64,000 nt of DNA. It comes from Ornithinibacillus halotolerans (GTDB lineage Bacteria; Bacillota; Bacilli; Bacillales; Amphibacillaceae). The stretch lies in the NCBI RefSeq assembly GCF_014637405.1, contig NZ_BMEY01000001.1, positions 1 to 64,000 on the forward strand, written 5' to 3'. Shown piece after piece: positions 1 through 8,251 of this stretch. Made by a program: the position numbers and the translations under genes. A model generated the notes under the pieces. That model was not told the DNA's origin, searched no databases, and worked only from the letters and a program-made list of their open reading frames with translations. The first letter of the stretch is position 1. The number at the start of each line of letters is the position of its first letter.

Positions 1-122
1 GAATCTCGTTGTCTATTTTTATTTCTTTATTCAAAAAAAAGCTCCTCTCGGTTTCATTCCCGAAAGAAGCATATACAAAAATTGGTCATTTTTCCATTAA
101 AGTTGCTTAACTTGATGGCTAT

Positions 123-136
123 GGGGACTGTCCCCC
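123..136. repeat. GGGGACTGTCCCC palindrome
   Basis: A perfect short inverted repeat upstream of the aminopeptidase gene. Near-identical palindromes lie at 43258-43270 and 55406-55420, so this is a dispersed element. The copy at 55406 is followed by a T-run and can act as a terminator. Confidence 0.7.
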
Positions 137-155
137 TAATTGAAAGTGTTTATGA

Positions 156-971
<816 letters not shown>

Positions 972-1099
972 GTGGCTCCCTAAGTTGTGATTTCTGTGCC
1001 CTTTTTGAGGGAAGATAGAAATAAGCACAGATATGTCAGCAACAGCACTAGTTTATTTCCATATGATATAGGAAAAAACTAGGAAAGGGTGTCAAGCTT

Positions 1100-1294
1100 A
1101 TGAAAATACTCGTATATGGCATCATTATTTTACTTTTTTTAGCAGTTACCTTCTTTGGAGTTGGCCCAATTTTACTGGCAGATGGGACGGTAGAAGAGAG
1201 GATATGGACTAGTGTTGTCGTGTTAGGGATTTATATTGGTCTTACGATTCTACTGATTGTCTGTCGGAGATTTTTTAAAAGGGATGAACGGTAA
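1100..1294 (+). CDS. small membrane protein, 64 aa
   Basis: Two predicted transmembrane helices (about residues 3-25 and 36-56), a short polar loop with ADGTVEE, and a basic C-terminus (RRFFKRDER) that should face the cytoplasm. AGGAAAGGG precedes the ATG. I do not recognise the family. A strong terminator follows about 50 nt downstream. Confidence 0.7.
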   Translation: MKILVYGIIILLFLAVTFFGVGPILLADGTVEERIWTSVVVLGIYIGLTILLIVCRRFFKRDER

Positions 1295-1342
1295 AAGAGG
1301 TTGTACTTGGTATCTATGATAGAAAAATTGAATTGAAAACGT

Positions 1343-1378
1343 AAAGGAGCTTAATCCATTAATTAAGCTCCTTTTTTA
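1343..1378. terminator. rho-independent terminator
   Basis: Stem AAAGGAGCTTAAT / ATTAAGCTCCTTT followed by T6. It ends the 1100-1294 transcript. Its right arm also encodes the stop codon of the small minus-strand gene 1363-1461. Confidence 0.85.
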
Positions 1379-1461
1379 CTGTTGGAAAAAGAAAATAGAG
1401 CAACTAATAACATACAAACAATAGAAGAAACAAACGACCATATGTTAATTTTTTTCTTCAT
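1363..1461 (-). CDS. tiny membrane peptide, 32 aa
   Basis: The peptide has a basic N-terminus (MKKKIN) and one hydrophobic segment of about 18 residues (VSSIVCMLLVALFSF), ending SNSKKGA. The start is supported by AAAGGAG seven nt upstream of the ATG. It begins 20 nt after the CPBP protease gene on the same strand, so it is probably the last gene of that operon. It could be a membrane-inserted regulator or simply a signal-like peptide. No family is recognised; the support is the ribosome site, hydrophobic pattern and operon position. Confidence 0.5.
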   Translation of the reverse strand: MKKKINIWSFVSSIVCMLLVALFSFSNSKKGA

Positions 1462-1481
1462 CCAATAACTCCTTTTACCTA

Positions 1482-2318
1482 CTATTTACTAGGATATGGC
1501 AAAGTAAGTGCATGACGTTTGTAGAAGCGGAACAAAATGAACGCAATAATAGGTATTAAAATTAGATAGATAATCGTATTTACAATCGCTGCCAGTTCCA
1601 ATTGCTCAATCGATCCAATAGACAATCCTGGGGAAAAGTTGCTCAGACTAGAAATAAGATTGGTTAAGGAATGTAAAATAATTGGCACGATCAGTTTTTT
1701 CGTTTTTAGATAAACGAGACTGTAAAATATTCCATTGGCAAAATAGGCGAGGAATACGAGAATATCAAAGTGAAGAAATGCAAATAACAGGGAACTGATA
1801 ATAATAGCCTTACCAATCCCTAATTTAGCTCCCCATTTATTTAGAAGATACCCTCTAAACAAGAACTCCTCAACAATAGGTACTAACGTAAAACTTATGA
1901 TGAGCATCATAATCACATTAAAGTTAATGACCGTACTATCCGCCTGTTCGTTATAAATTGCATAAACTTCTTTGTATACATCTGGCTCAACCATGGAAAT
2001 TAAAGGCATACCAGCACTCTGTGATAGCCAGGAAAATAGGATTAGTAGAATTTTAATACAAATCAGTGTAGTCCACGGTACATTTTTTACAGAAAAATCT
2101 CCAAAAACATCTTTGGGTGAAATATCATTGATTCGTAGTGAACGCACAAGTATGTAGAGACAAAGTAAATAAATAGTCACCCACATGAAAAAAGTTAACT
2201 CTATTTCTAATACACGTTGAATGGTGTTAAATACAATATGACTTAATAAAGCTACCCCTAACATCTGTACAAAAACAATGCCGATGTTCATGTTGTCAAA
2301 TTTAGAATTTTCCCTCAT
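1482..2318 (-). CDS. CPBP family intramembrane metalloprotease
   Basis: Polytopic membrane protein (278 aa, about 7-8 helices) of the CAAX-protease/bacteriocin-processing family. The motif-1 glutamates are in VEEFLFRGYLL (EExxxR), motif 2 His is in FAFLHFD, and the last motif is IILHSLTNL (HxxxN). Bacterial members are linked to bacteriocin maturation or self-immunity, but no bacteriocin gene is seen next to it. It sits between two small membrane-protein genes on the same strand (2338-2652 upstream, 1363-1461 downstream), which suggests a three-gene transcript. Confidence 0.88.
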   Translation of the reverse strand: MRENSKFDNMNIGIVFVQMLGVALLSHIVFNTIQRVLEIELTFFMWVTIYLLCLYILVRSLRINDISPKDVFGDFSVKNVPWTTLICIKILLILFSWLSQSAGMPLISMVEPDVYKEVYAIYNEQADSTVINFNVIMMLIISFTLVPIVEEFLFRGYLLNKWGAKLGIGKAIIISSLLFAFLHFDILVFLAYFANGIFYSLVYLKTKKLIVPIILHSLTNLISSLSNFSPGLSIGSIEQLELAAIVNTIIYLILIPIIAFILFRFYKRHALTLPYPSK

Positions 2319-2337
2319 AAAAACTACTCATCTCTTT

Positions 2338-2652
2338 TTATTGCTTCTTTCTTTTCAAGTAAATCCCAATCACTAATAGAAAAATACTATAAATACTCAA
2401 CCCAACTATTACAAAAGTTGCCTCGCCCATAATATTAATAGAATCAAGCCCACTATGATCGTTCACATGATCCTGTTCGGATTGATAAGTGGACCAAATA
2501 ACAGTAGTCATAAAAAGATAAAATAGGATTAGCAGAGCTGACTTTATATACGCTAATCCTTTGTTTCTCAAAGAAATAGTGCGCAATGTATATAAAAAGA
2601 GCCCACCATATACAAGCATAAAAATAATTATTTCATAAAACTCAATCTCCAA
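2338..2652 (-). CDS. small membrane protein, 104 aa
   Basis: Three predicted membrane helices (residues about 5-22, 37-55 and 77-97) with a polar loop between helices 2 and 3 (YQSEQDHVNDHSG) and a KRKKQ tail. The start is TTG at 2652, preceded by GGGGGCAGGAC. The stop lies 19 nt before the CPBP protease start, so the two are probably co-transcribed. Family not recognised. Confidence 0.7.
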   Translation of the reverse strand: MEIEFYEIIIFMLVYGGLFLYTLRTISLRNKGLAYIKSALLILFYLFMTTVIWSTYQSEQDHVNDHSGLDSINIMGEATFVIVGLSIYSIFLLVIGIYLKRKKQ

Positions 2653-2786
2653 CGTCCTGCCCCCATTATAGTAACTAGTTATCTTTTTATTTTATCATAC
2701 TATTCAAATATCTATCTATGTATTTCCTGAAAACTGCATGTATTAGCTCCAGATGAATGATTGAAATAATGTTCCACTAACATCAT

Positions 2787-2797
2787 TATGTTATGCT
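2787..2797 (+). promoter_or_regulatory. extended -10 promoter (TATGTTATGCT)
   Basis: TATG followed by one base and TATGCT matches the Bacillus TRTGn extended -10 form. It lies about 47 nt before the nucleotidyltransferase start codon. The same motif recurs upstream of many genes in this window. Confidence 0.5.
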
Positions 2798-2843
2798 AGA
2801 TTTAGAGAATGTAAGCCAGTGCTTAAGAATATAGGAAAGAACG

Positions 2844-3446
2844 GTGTCGATATTGGCGGATCAAAGAATAGATGAAGCAAATAAGATAATAGCGTTTCTT
2901 AATCATCATCCAGCGGTTCAGAACTCTTTTCTCAGGGGAAGTTTATCTAATGGAAATCATGACGAATTTTCGGATATTGATATAGGAATTGATGTAACTG
3001 GGTCGGACAACGGAGAATTTGCCAAGGAATTACCAAGTTTAATTTCTAGTAATTTCAACATTTTATTTCACGATTGGAGCCCCAGTCTATTACCTGAAGA
3101 ATACGTCATAACTTTTGTTCATAAAGATTTCCCGATATTTTGGATAATAGATGTTCAAGTTATGGCAACTCCACATCACCCAACGTTGACAGAAGTACAA
3201 GTAAACAAATATCATCATTTACTAAAATTGTGGATCTTAAATTTAAAATATTATTTAAGAGGAAACGAAGAGGCTGATGAAAACATAGTTAAGTTAGCAA
3301 AAAGAACTTTCAACAAAGAAGTTGAGAATACTGATGTACCTTACTTATTGTCCCAGATTTTGAAGGAAATAAAAGAAAATGTAGAACCAGCATTACATAC
3401 TTTTATAGAGAAATGTGAAATAGAGTTAATCAAACGTTTGTTTTAA
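2844..3446 (+). CDS. nucleotidyltransferase-domain protein
   Basis: A 200-residue soluble protein with the nucleotidyltransferase signature: LRGSLSNGNHDEFSDIDIGI gives the GS...DxD motif near residues 30-50, and a third acidic residue sits in WIIDVQVM near 103. The domain order resembles the MNT/aminoglycoside-adenylyltransferase group; the helical C-terminal half (about 115-200) would be the substrate or partner domain. The actual substrate cannot be read from sequence. Start is GTG at 2844 with AGGAAAG upstream. No HEPN partner gene is adjacent, so a toxin-antitoxin role is not supported. Confidence 0.75.
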   Translation: MSILADQRIDEANKIIAFLNHHPAVQNSFLRGSLSNGNHDEFSDIDIGIDVTGSDNGEFAKELPSLISSNFNILFHDWSPSLLPEEYVITFVHKDFPIFWIIDVQVMATPHHPTLTEVQVNKYHHLLKLWILNLKYYLRGNEEADENIVKLAKRTFNKEVENTDVPYLLSQILKEIKENVEPALHTFIEKCEIELIKRLF

Positions 3447-3487
3447 TTGTTCCGAGTTCAATCTAACTGTTAAAGGGGGAGATAGAA

Positions 3488-3808
3488 ATGTTTGCCCAGT
3501 TGTTTTTAGGCATATTTTTTATTATAAAGGGTATTGTGGAACACATCGCTAGAAAACCTAATTTGTTTATTCCAGAAGCCGCGGTACAGAACATCCCTAA
3601 AGAGGAACTATCAAACTATCTGAAAAAAGTTGGCAAAGTTCATATTTTACTTGGCGCCTTTATCGCCAGTATGGGACAAATCGAATTTTGGTATAAACCA
3701 GAACTGTGGATTTATATAACGACCTACATTGTATTGGGATTTGGGTTGATTGGAATTTTATTATATTTAAATAAGAGATACTCTGGTAGCTATATAATGA
3801 GAGGTTGA
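3488..3808 (+). CDS. small membrane protein, 106 aa
   Basis: One N-terminal hydrophobic segment, a soluble stretch rich in charged residues (about 20-55, PKEELSNYLKKVGKVH) and two more helices (54-70 and 76-97). AAAGGGGGA precedes the ATG. It follows the nucleotidyltransferase gene by 41 nt and may share its transcript. Family not recognised. Confidence 0.7.
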   Translation: MFAQLFLGIFFIIKGIVEHIARKPNLFIPEAAVQNIPKEELSNYLKKVGKVHILLGAFIASMGQIEFWYKPELWIYITTYIVLGFGLIGILLYLNKRYSGSYIMRG

Positions 3809-3835
3809 TTGTGAGTTAACTTAGGTGCGGTATTC

Positions 3836-3871
3836 ATAGGGATCATTTGGTGGATGGTCTCTATTTTTTTG
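3836..3871 (+). terminator. rho-independent terminator
   Basis: Stem ATAGGGATCAT / ATGGTCTCTAT (one wobble or mismatch) with loop TTGGTGG and a T7 run. It closes the 2844-3808 transcript just before the first repeat array. Confidence 0.75.
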
Positions 3872-3895
3872 TGTTGGAGCCTGTTATCAACCGTA

Positions 3896-4362
3896 TAGTT
3901 GTCTTATCAACTGGTAAATATGCTAATCAACCAAATTACTGTGCAATTAACCAACAACATGGCTAATCAACTGAAGTTCTGTGCAATCAACTAAACTACA
4001 ATGTAATCAACCAAAGTTGTAGTATAATCAACCAAATAATCGTGTGAATCAACCGAAACTCACGTGAAATCAACCTTAATATGTAGTAATCAACCGAATT
4101 CCAATGCAATCAACCAATAATGTGGTTAATTAACCAAATCCCTGCCCAATCAACTAAACTACAATGTAATCAACCAAAATTATAGTATAATCAACCAAAT
4201 AATCGTGTGAATCAACTGAAACCTAGATGAAATCAACCATAATATGTAGTAATCAACCGAACTTCCTCGCAATCAACCAATAACATGGCTAATCAACCAA
4301 ACTCCTTCGCAATCATCCGAACTCCACTATAATCACCCAAATAAACATAGAAATCACCAATA
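3896..4362. repeat. phased repeat array 1 (AATCAACCnAA, 20/21-nt period)
   Basis: About 23 copies of AATCAACC or close variants (AATCAACT, AATTAACC, AATCACCC). From 3925 onward the core starts fall at 3925, 3945, 3965, 3985, 4005, 4026, 4047, 4068, 4088, 4108, 4128, 4148, 4168, 4189, 4210, 4231, 4251, 4271, 4291, 4311, 4331 and 4352, so the spacing is always 20 or 21 nt. The 9-12 nt between cores varies. A block of about eight units is duplicated (3985-4088 resembles 4148-4251). It fills the gap between a terminator and the next promoter and holds no gene. Confidence 0.95.
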
Positions 4363-4429
4363 ACCCTATGTACTCATCTAACATACGGCTTCCAATATAT
4401 CACATTGACTGTATAACAAATAGAAAAAT

Positions 4430-4440
4430 TATGTTAGGAT
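4430..4440 (+). promoter_or_regulatory. extended -10 promoter (TATGTTAGGAT)
   Basis: Same TATGnTAnnnT motif as elsewhere, 70 nt before the start codon at 4510, immediately after repeat array 1. Confidence 0.5.
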
Positions 4441-4509
4441 TGTCATAAACAATACTAATTAATGTCCACTAAATGAATTTACATATCACTTTACCGAGGT
4501 GAGGATCTA

Positions 4510-4809
4510 ATGAAGAATGCTTATCTTATAACCGTACACATTCTGAATTTACTTTTACTTGCGGGTATCTGTTTTGTTTCGTTTTTCCTTGTCATAAATA
4601 TTACTCCACCTGGGCCAATACCGAACTTTGGATTTATAGAATTTAGTTATGTTGTTTTCTTGTTTGTCATGTGGGGGCTAAACTATTGGTTCCAATACAA
4701 GAAGAGAAATTGGATTTTACCATTTGCATTTACTATTCTGTTCATTGTTATTGCTTTACTTGCTCTAGGGGTAGTCGTTCCACTTCTGAGGGAACTTGTT
4801 TATTCTTAG
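4510..4809 (+). CDS. small membrane protein, 99 aa
   Basis: Three membrane helices (about 7-30, 43-60 and 70-95) with a proline-rich external loop after the first (NITPPGPIPNFG) and a basic turn (QYKKRN) that fixes topology. GAGGTGAGG precedes the ATG. A monocistronic unit with its own promoter. Family not recognised. Confidence 0.72.
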   Translation: MKNAYLITVHILNLLLLAGICFVSFFLVINITPPGPIPNFGFIEFSYVVFLFVMWGLNYWFQYKKRNWILPFAFTILFIVIALLALGVVVPLLRELVYS

Positions 4810-5069
4810 GTGAAATTTAAATTAAAGGGGATTGTCTCTCTAAAACAAAACCAGTTAATAACAGCTGCTTCATAATTCACCTATAAGTGCAATAGTGAAA
4901 GAAGATGTTCTCATAAGGTCGCCTTGTCTTATGGTTAAATTTTCATCTTACTTTTGAAATATTATTTTAGTATTTTGATAGATGTTATTGCGCTAATTGG
5001 TCAGGTCAGTGGTAGAAGGTAAATGCTATTATTGAGGTGATATTCCATTAACAGGTGCAATGCTTAAAG

Positions 5070-5097
5070 AAGGAGATCCGATAAGATCCCCTTTTTT
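5070..5097 (+). terminator. rho-independent terminator
   Basis: Stem AAGGAGATC / GATCCCCTT with loop CGATAA and T6. One mismatch in the stem. Confidence 0.65.
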
Positions 5098-5132
5098 AAT
5101 GGTTAAAATTATTTAAAATATTATCGGAATAT

Positions 5133-5143
5133 TATGTTAGTAT
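5133..5143 (+). promoter_or_regulatory. extended -10 promoter (TATGTTAGTAT)
   Basis: Consensus copy of the recurring motif, 36 nt downstream of the terminator and about 120 nt before the lipoprotein start at 5263. Confidence 0.5.
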
Positions 5144-5262
5144 TTATGTAACAGTTTTTATTCTAATGGGACGGAATAATGGAACGATTGTTCTACATGA
5201 AACAAAGAGTAGAAAAAGTTCGTCTAATTTGTATTAGATAAAACTTGAGGTGGGTATTAACT

Positions 5263-5643
5263 ATGAAGAAATTTAGTGTAATGTTAACTCTATTTATTAT
5301 TTCGATAAGTTTAATAGGTTGCCAAGGGCAAGCTAAGGGATTAGAAATAGAAAAAATAACTATTTACCAATTAAAAAATAACACTAATAAAATTGTTATA
5401 GAGGACAAAGAATCTACCAAAATAATCAAAGAAGCAGTCAGTAGTGCAAAAAAAGTTCAAGGGATTGTAAATGTTGCTAATCCAGAGTATAGAATCGAAT
5501 TTGGAAAGAAAACTTATTTTCTTTGGATTGAAGAAAAGTCAGGAACCATTATGGATAGCGAAGATACACACACGATTTATTCCATATCAGATAACTCTAC
5601 AAAAGAAATTAACATGTTTATTTCAGCTTTATATAAAAAGTAA
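5263..5643 (+). CDS. small lipoprotein, 126 aa
   Basis: Signal peptide MKKFSVMLTLFIISISLIGC ends in the lipobox LIGC, so the mature protein should be lipid-anchored outside the membrane. The remaining 105 residues are hydrophilic with no recognised domain. The ATG at 5263 is chosen over an in-frame upstream codon at 5245 because GAGGTGG lies 12 nt upstream and the signal peptide starts cleanly. Similar in size and style to the lipoproteins at 6287, 35212 and 40373. Confidence 0.8.
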   Translation: MKKFSVMLTLFIISISLIGCQGQAKGLEIEKITIYQLKNNTNKIVIEDKESTKIIKEAVSSAKKVQGIVNVANPEYRIEFGKKTYFLWIEEKSGTIMDSEDTHTIYSISDNSTKEINMFISALYKK

Positions 5644-5693
5644 TCAATCATATTGCATTAGCTAGTACATTTGTGAGATGGAGGCGTGATGTA

Positions 5694-6038
5694 TTGATAG
5701 GTAATATTGGTGGAATTGCAGGGATTGTTATATCAATTTTAATGATTATATTATTATTAATTGGGCTTTGGAGTAGTAAACTTCATTCATTTATTGGTGG
5801 CGTATTCTTTTTTCTATTACTAATTATCCATGAAGTTTATTCTTTCATTTCACCGCTATTAATTCGTAATTATATTGATACTCTTAGTATTGCTAATAAG
5901 GAACCTTTGTTTGGAATGACTATTGGAGAATTAGTATTAACCTTATCTTTGATACCAAAGTTGATTGTTTTGGCTGCGTTTATTTGCTTAATCTTTGGGT
6001 TAAAAAAGCTATGGAACGTAAAAAGCGTATCTCCATGA
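5694..6038 (+). CDS. membrane protein, 114 aa
   Basis: Three hydrophobic segments (about 2-24, 30-50 and 85-107) separated by a polar region (RNYIDTLSIANKEP). I start it at TTG 5694 because GGAGG lies 9 nt upstream; a GTG at 5673 would add seven basic residues. It follows the lipoprotein by 50 nt and is probably co-transcribed. Family not recognised. Confidence 0.6.
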   Translation: MIGNIGGIAGIVISILMIILLLIGLWSSKLHSFIGGVFFFLLLIIHEVYSFISPLLIRNYIDTLSIANKEPLFGMTIGELVLTLSLIPKLIVLAAFICLIFGLKKLWNVKSVSP

Positions 6039-6286
6039 TAATAATTTGTGAAATACAGTAATTATAATAATAAGTGTAAAAGTGTAGTTAATCCGACTGT
6101 GATAGCCTTTTTCTATTACTAAAATATTCGATTTGTTTATGGAATATTATGTAAGTGTATCCGATCGGGTGTTTTACTTTAATATGATTTCTCACTTATT
6201 GCATTAACGGAGTAATTTAGTTAAATTGGCAATAATCGTTTTTTACTAAAAAGGGGTTGTTTGTTTGAAGGTAAAAAAGGATTAAA

Positions 6287-6685
6287 ATGCTTGTGTTGTT
6301 GTTTTTCATTTTAGCATTGATTACAGCTTGTTCGAGTCAAGATTATGCTAACTTAACAAGAGTTGATATTCAGAAAGTTAATCCAGATGGGAATTACGAA
6401 GATACTGTAATAATCACTAACAATCAAACTATTGAAGAACTGAAAAGTATTTTTATTGATATTAAATGGGAACCAAATATACAGGCAGAGATGGCTAGAA
6501 AAGAAGACGTGTTAGTTACATTGTTTTACACTATTGATGAAAATATGCCTGAAAAACTTTATGAGTATAGGGTTTGGTTCAATGGTAATGGTAATGCCAC
6601 AATAGTTAGCAATAACGAAGTAGAGGGATATGGTTCATTAAATGAAGAGGATACATTAAAACTTAAAAACATTTTATTAAACTAA
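6287..6685 (+). CDS. small lipoprotein, possibly frameshifted at its start
   Basis: From ATG 6287 the protein starts MLVLLFFILALITAC, which has a lipobox (LITAC) but lacks the usual basic N-terminus. A TTG at 6265, with AAAGGGG eight nt upstream, would supply MKVK but runs into a stop in a different frame. Removing one A from the A6 run at about 6271-6276 would join them as MKVKRIKMLVLLFFILALITAC, a textbook lipoprotein signal. So the first codons were probably lost to a single-base insertion, real or a sequencing error. The mature part (about 117 aa) is unrecognised. Confidence 0.7.
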   Translation: MLVLLFFILALITACSSQDYANLTRVDIQKVNPDGNYEDTVIITNNQTIEELKSIFIDIKWEPNIQAEMARKEDVLVTLFYTIDENMPEKLYEYRVWFNGNGNATIVSNNEVEGYGSLNEEDTLKLKNILLN

Positions 6686-6703
6686 AGGCTGCAAGAGTTT
6701 AAC

Positions 6704-6732
6704 AAGGTGATCCAAGTGGGGACGCCTTTTTT
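6704..6732 (+). terminator. rho-independent terminator
   Basis: Stem AAGGTGATCC / GGGACGCCTT with loop AAGT(G) and T6. Its sequence resembles the terminators at 35141, 36961 and 42645. Confidence 0.8.
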
Positions 6733-6773
6733 ATTTGAATTTACAATGATATTTACAGAATATTATGTTAGTA

Positions 6774-6784
6774 TTGAAGTAGAA
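6774..6784 (+). promoter_or_regulatory. extended -10 promoter (TATGTTAGTAT)
   Basis: Consensus copy about 42 nt after the terminator and 66 nt before the GTG at 6850. Confidence 0.55.
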
Positions 6785-6849
6785 GTTTTTAAGGTTAGAA
6801 GGCAGGTTAGTGAAACAACAAAATCGCAAGAAGAATGAAGGTGGAAAGC

Positions 6850-7170
6850 GTGAAAACAAAGATAGTTATTGCTCTTTGTTTTATTTTATTAATAAGTGCT
6901 GTGCTCTTATTTTATCCATATAATTTATATCACCACCTTACTGCGGAAGAAAAAGTCACAACTATTTTTAATGACCCCATGTTGAGAGAAAATTCTTTTG
7001 GCGATGATTCTGAGATAACGAATGTAAAATATTTAGGTAATTATTTATATCGTGTGGTGACAGAAGAAAGCTCTTTTCTTGTTAAGATTAAATCAAGTAA
7101 TGCCAGCCATTCTATTGAAGTTTATGAACACAACATAAATACTACAATATTCGAATATCACCCAGAATAG
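6850..7170 (+). CDS. single-span membrane/exported protein, 106 aa
   Basis: An N-terminal hydrophobic helix (MKTKIVIALCFILLISAVLL) acts as anchor or signal, followed by about 80 residues with no Cys that should lie outside the cell. GTG 6850 is preferred because AAGGTGG lies upstream; ATG 6835 is an in-frame alternative that adds five residues. Family not recognised. Confidence 0.62.
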   Translation: MKTKIVIALCFILLISAVLLFYPYNLYHHLTAEEKVTTIFNDPMLRENSFGDDSEITNVKYLGNYLYRVVTEESSFLVKIKSSNASHSIEVYEHNINTTIFEYHPE

Positions 7171-7200
7171 AAAACTCTAATTTATAGGTGGGGTATTGAA

Positions 7201-7281
7201 ATGAAAAAAGCATTACTTAAAAATCAAATTAATAAGAAGTACAACGCTTGGAAAATCCAAGTGTTTTTATTTGTTATTTAA
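7201..7281 (+). CDS. possible small peptide, 26 aa
   Basis: ATG at 7201 is preceded by AGGTGGGG and opens a 26-codon frame that is lysine-rich (MKKALLKNQINKKYNAWK). Its 3' half overlaps the terminator hairpin at 7245-7268, which is unusual for a real gene. It could be a leader-like peptide, a decayed gene or chance. Confidence 0.25.
   Translation: MKKALLKNQINKKYNAWKIQVFLFVI
7245..7268 (+). terminator. rho-independent terminator
   Basis: Stem CGCTTGG / CCAAGTG with loop AAAAT and a T5 run. It ends the 6850-7170 transcript. Confidence 0.75.
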
Positions 7282-7298
7282 AGTATACATATTGCTGT

Positions 7299-7455
7299 AA
7301 TCAACTAAATCGATAGGCAATCAACCAAAACGATTGCTAATCAACCGTAAAGTGGTTCTAATCAACCAATTTCTACAAATAATCAACTAATAAGTGGGAC
7401 AAATCAACCGAAATTTATACTAAATCAACCAACAAATGGGTTAATCAACCAAATC
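7299..7455. repeat. phased repeat array 2 (AATCAACCnAA, 20/21-nt period)
   Basis: Eight cores at 7299, 7319, 7339, 7360, 7381, 7402, 7423 and 7443, again 20 or 21 nt apart with variable spacers. Same core as array 1. It sits between a terminator and the promoter at 7504; the gap holds no gene. Confidence 0.93.
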
Positions 7456-7503
7456 CCGCCTGTATCACTTGAATTGAAAGTTAATTTAGAATTAAAAGAC
7501 TAA

Positions 7504-7514
7504 TATGTTATGAT
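7504..7514 (+). promoter_or_regulatory. extended -10 promoter (TATGTTATGAT)
   Basis: Strong match (TG, one base, TATGAT), about 85 nt upstream of the acetyltransferase start at 7600. Confidence 0.6.
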
Positions 7515-7599
7515 AGAAATGTAATTCCTTGCCTATTACTTCAGAAATAGAAGGAATCATACGAGATAGAGAGAATACAAGAACATAGGGGGAATAGAC

Positions 7600-8154
7600 A
7601 TGAACAATTATTTCACAATTGACTGTGGGGATATTTTGCTTCGGGAATTTAGAGTAGAAGATGCAGACGCTATTTATGAATTAACTTCACAACCTGAAGT
7701 TTATGAGTTTTTGCCAGATTGGCGATCTACTAGGGAACAACGATTAGATTGGGTGACCAATTATGAGATACCTGATAATAAGGAATTTTTAGATGCTGTA
7801 CCTAATATTGGTGAGCATTGGTTAAAATTAGGGATTTTTTTAAAGGAAACAGGGGAGTTCATCGGTTTCTGCAATACAGGGATTAAAGAGGAACTGGAGG
7901 AACCAAATCGAGAAATTGCATATGCGATCTCAAAGTTTCATAGAAATAAAGGATACACAACACAGGCAGTAAAAGGATTAGTATCATACCTGTTTGAAAA
8001 TACTACGGTTGAACAACTGAATACCGTAGTCGTCCTACAAAATAAAGCATCTATAAAAGTTATTGAAAAATGTGGGTTTCAATACGTAGGAGATATAGAT
8101 ATTGATGAGCAACTCCATCATCATTATAAACTGTTGAAAAAGGACTGGGTATAG
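7600..8154 (+). CDS. GNAT family N-acetyltransferase (RimJ/RimL type)
   Basis: A 184-residue GNAT fold. The N-terminus has the RimJ/RimL-style LLREFRVEDADAIYEL. The acetyl-CoA-binding beta4-alpha3 region reads EIAYAISKFHRNKGYTTQAV (RNKGY in place of RxxGxG/A), and the C-terminal NKASIKVIEKCGFQYVG is the typical last strand-helix. AGGGGGAATAGAC gives a good ribosome site. The acceptor (amine, antibiotic or ribosomal protein) cannot be told from sequence. Confidence 0.88.
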   Translation: MNNYFTIDCGDILLREFRVEDADAIYELTSQPEVYEFLPDWRSTREQRLDWVTNYEIPDNKEFLDAVPNIGEHWLKLGIFLKETGEFIGFCNTGIKEELEEPNREIAYAISKFHRNKGYTTQAVKGLVSYLFENTTVEQLNTVVVLQNKASIKVIEKCGFQYVGDIDIDEQLHHHYKLLKKDWV

Positions 8155-8251
8155 AAATATATAGGAACGAAGCGTGGTAACTGTGGAGTCCACGCTTAAT
8201 CTGTTTTAAACTATAACGTTAAGTATGAAAGTGATGAGAGGAGAAAATTCT

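Larger units (their letters stand above)
4884..5143 (+). repeat. duplicated terminator-promoter module
   Basis: The 4810-5262 gap carries no convincing gene. Two related segments of about 100 nt, near 4884-4986 and 5055-5157, share GTGCAAT, AAAGAAG, ATGGTTAAA and AATATTAT..TAGTATTT in the same order. The second keeps a working-looking hairpin and an intact TATGTTAGTAT -10. The first is degraded (ATTTTAGTAT). This looks like the remains of a duplicated small-gene unit whose coding part was lost. Confidence 0.55.

Noticed and set aside
2844-3808. A nucleotidyltransferase/HEPN toxin-antitoxin pair
   Set aside because: The adjacent gene encodes a membrane protein without HEPN motifs, so there is no support for a toxin partner.
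3896-4362. Could the AATCAACC arrays be CRISPR arrays?
   Set aside because: The conserved core is only 8-11 nt, the period is 20-21 nt, spacers are 9-12 nt and no cas genes are present; CRISPR repeats are longer and nearly identical.
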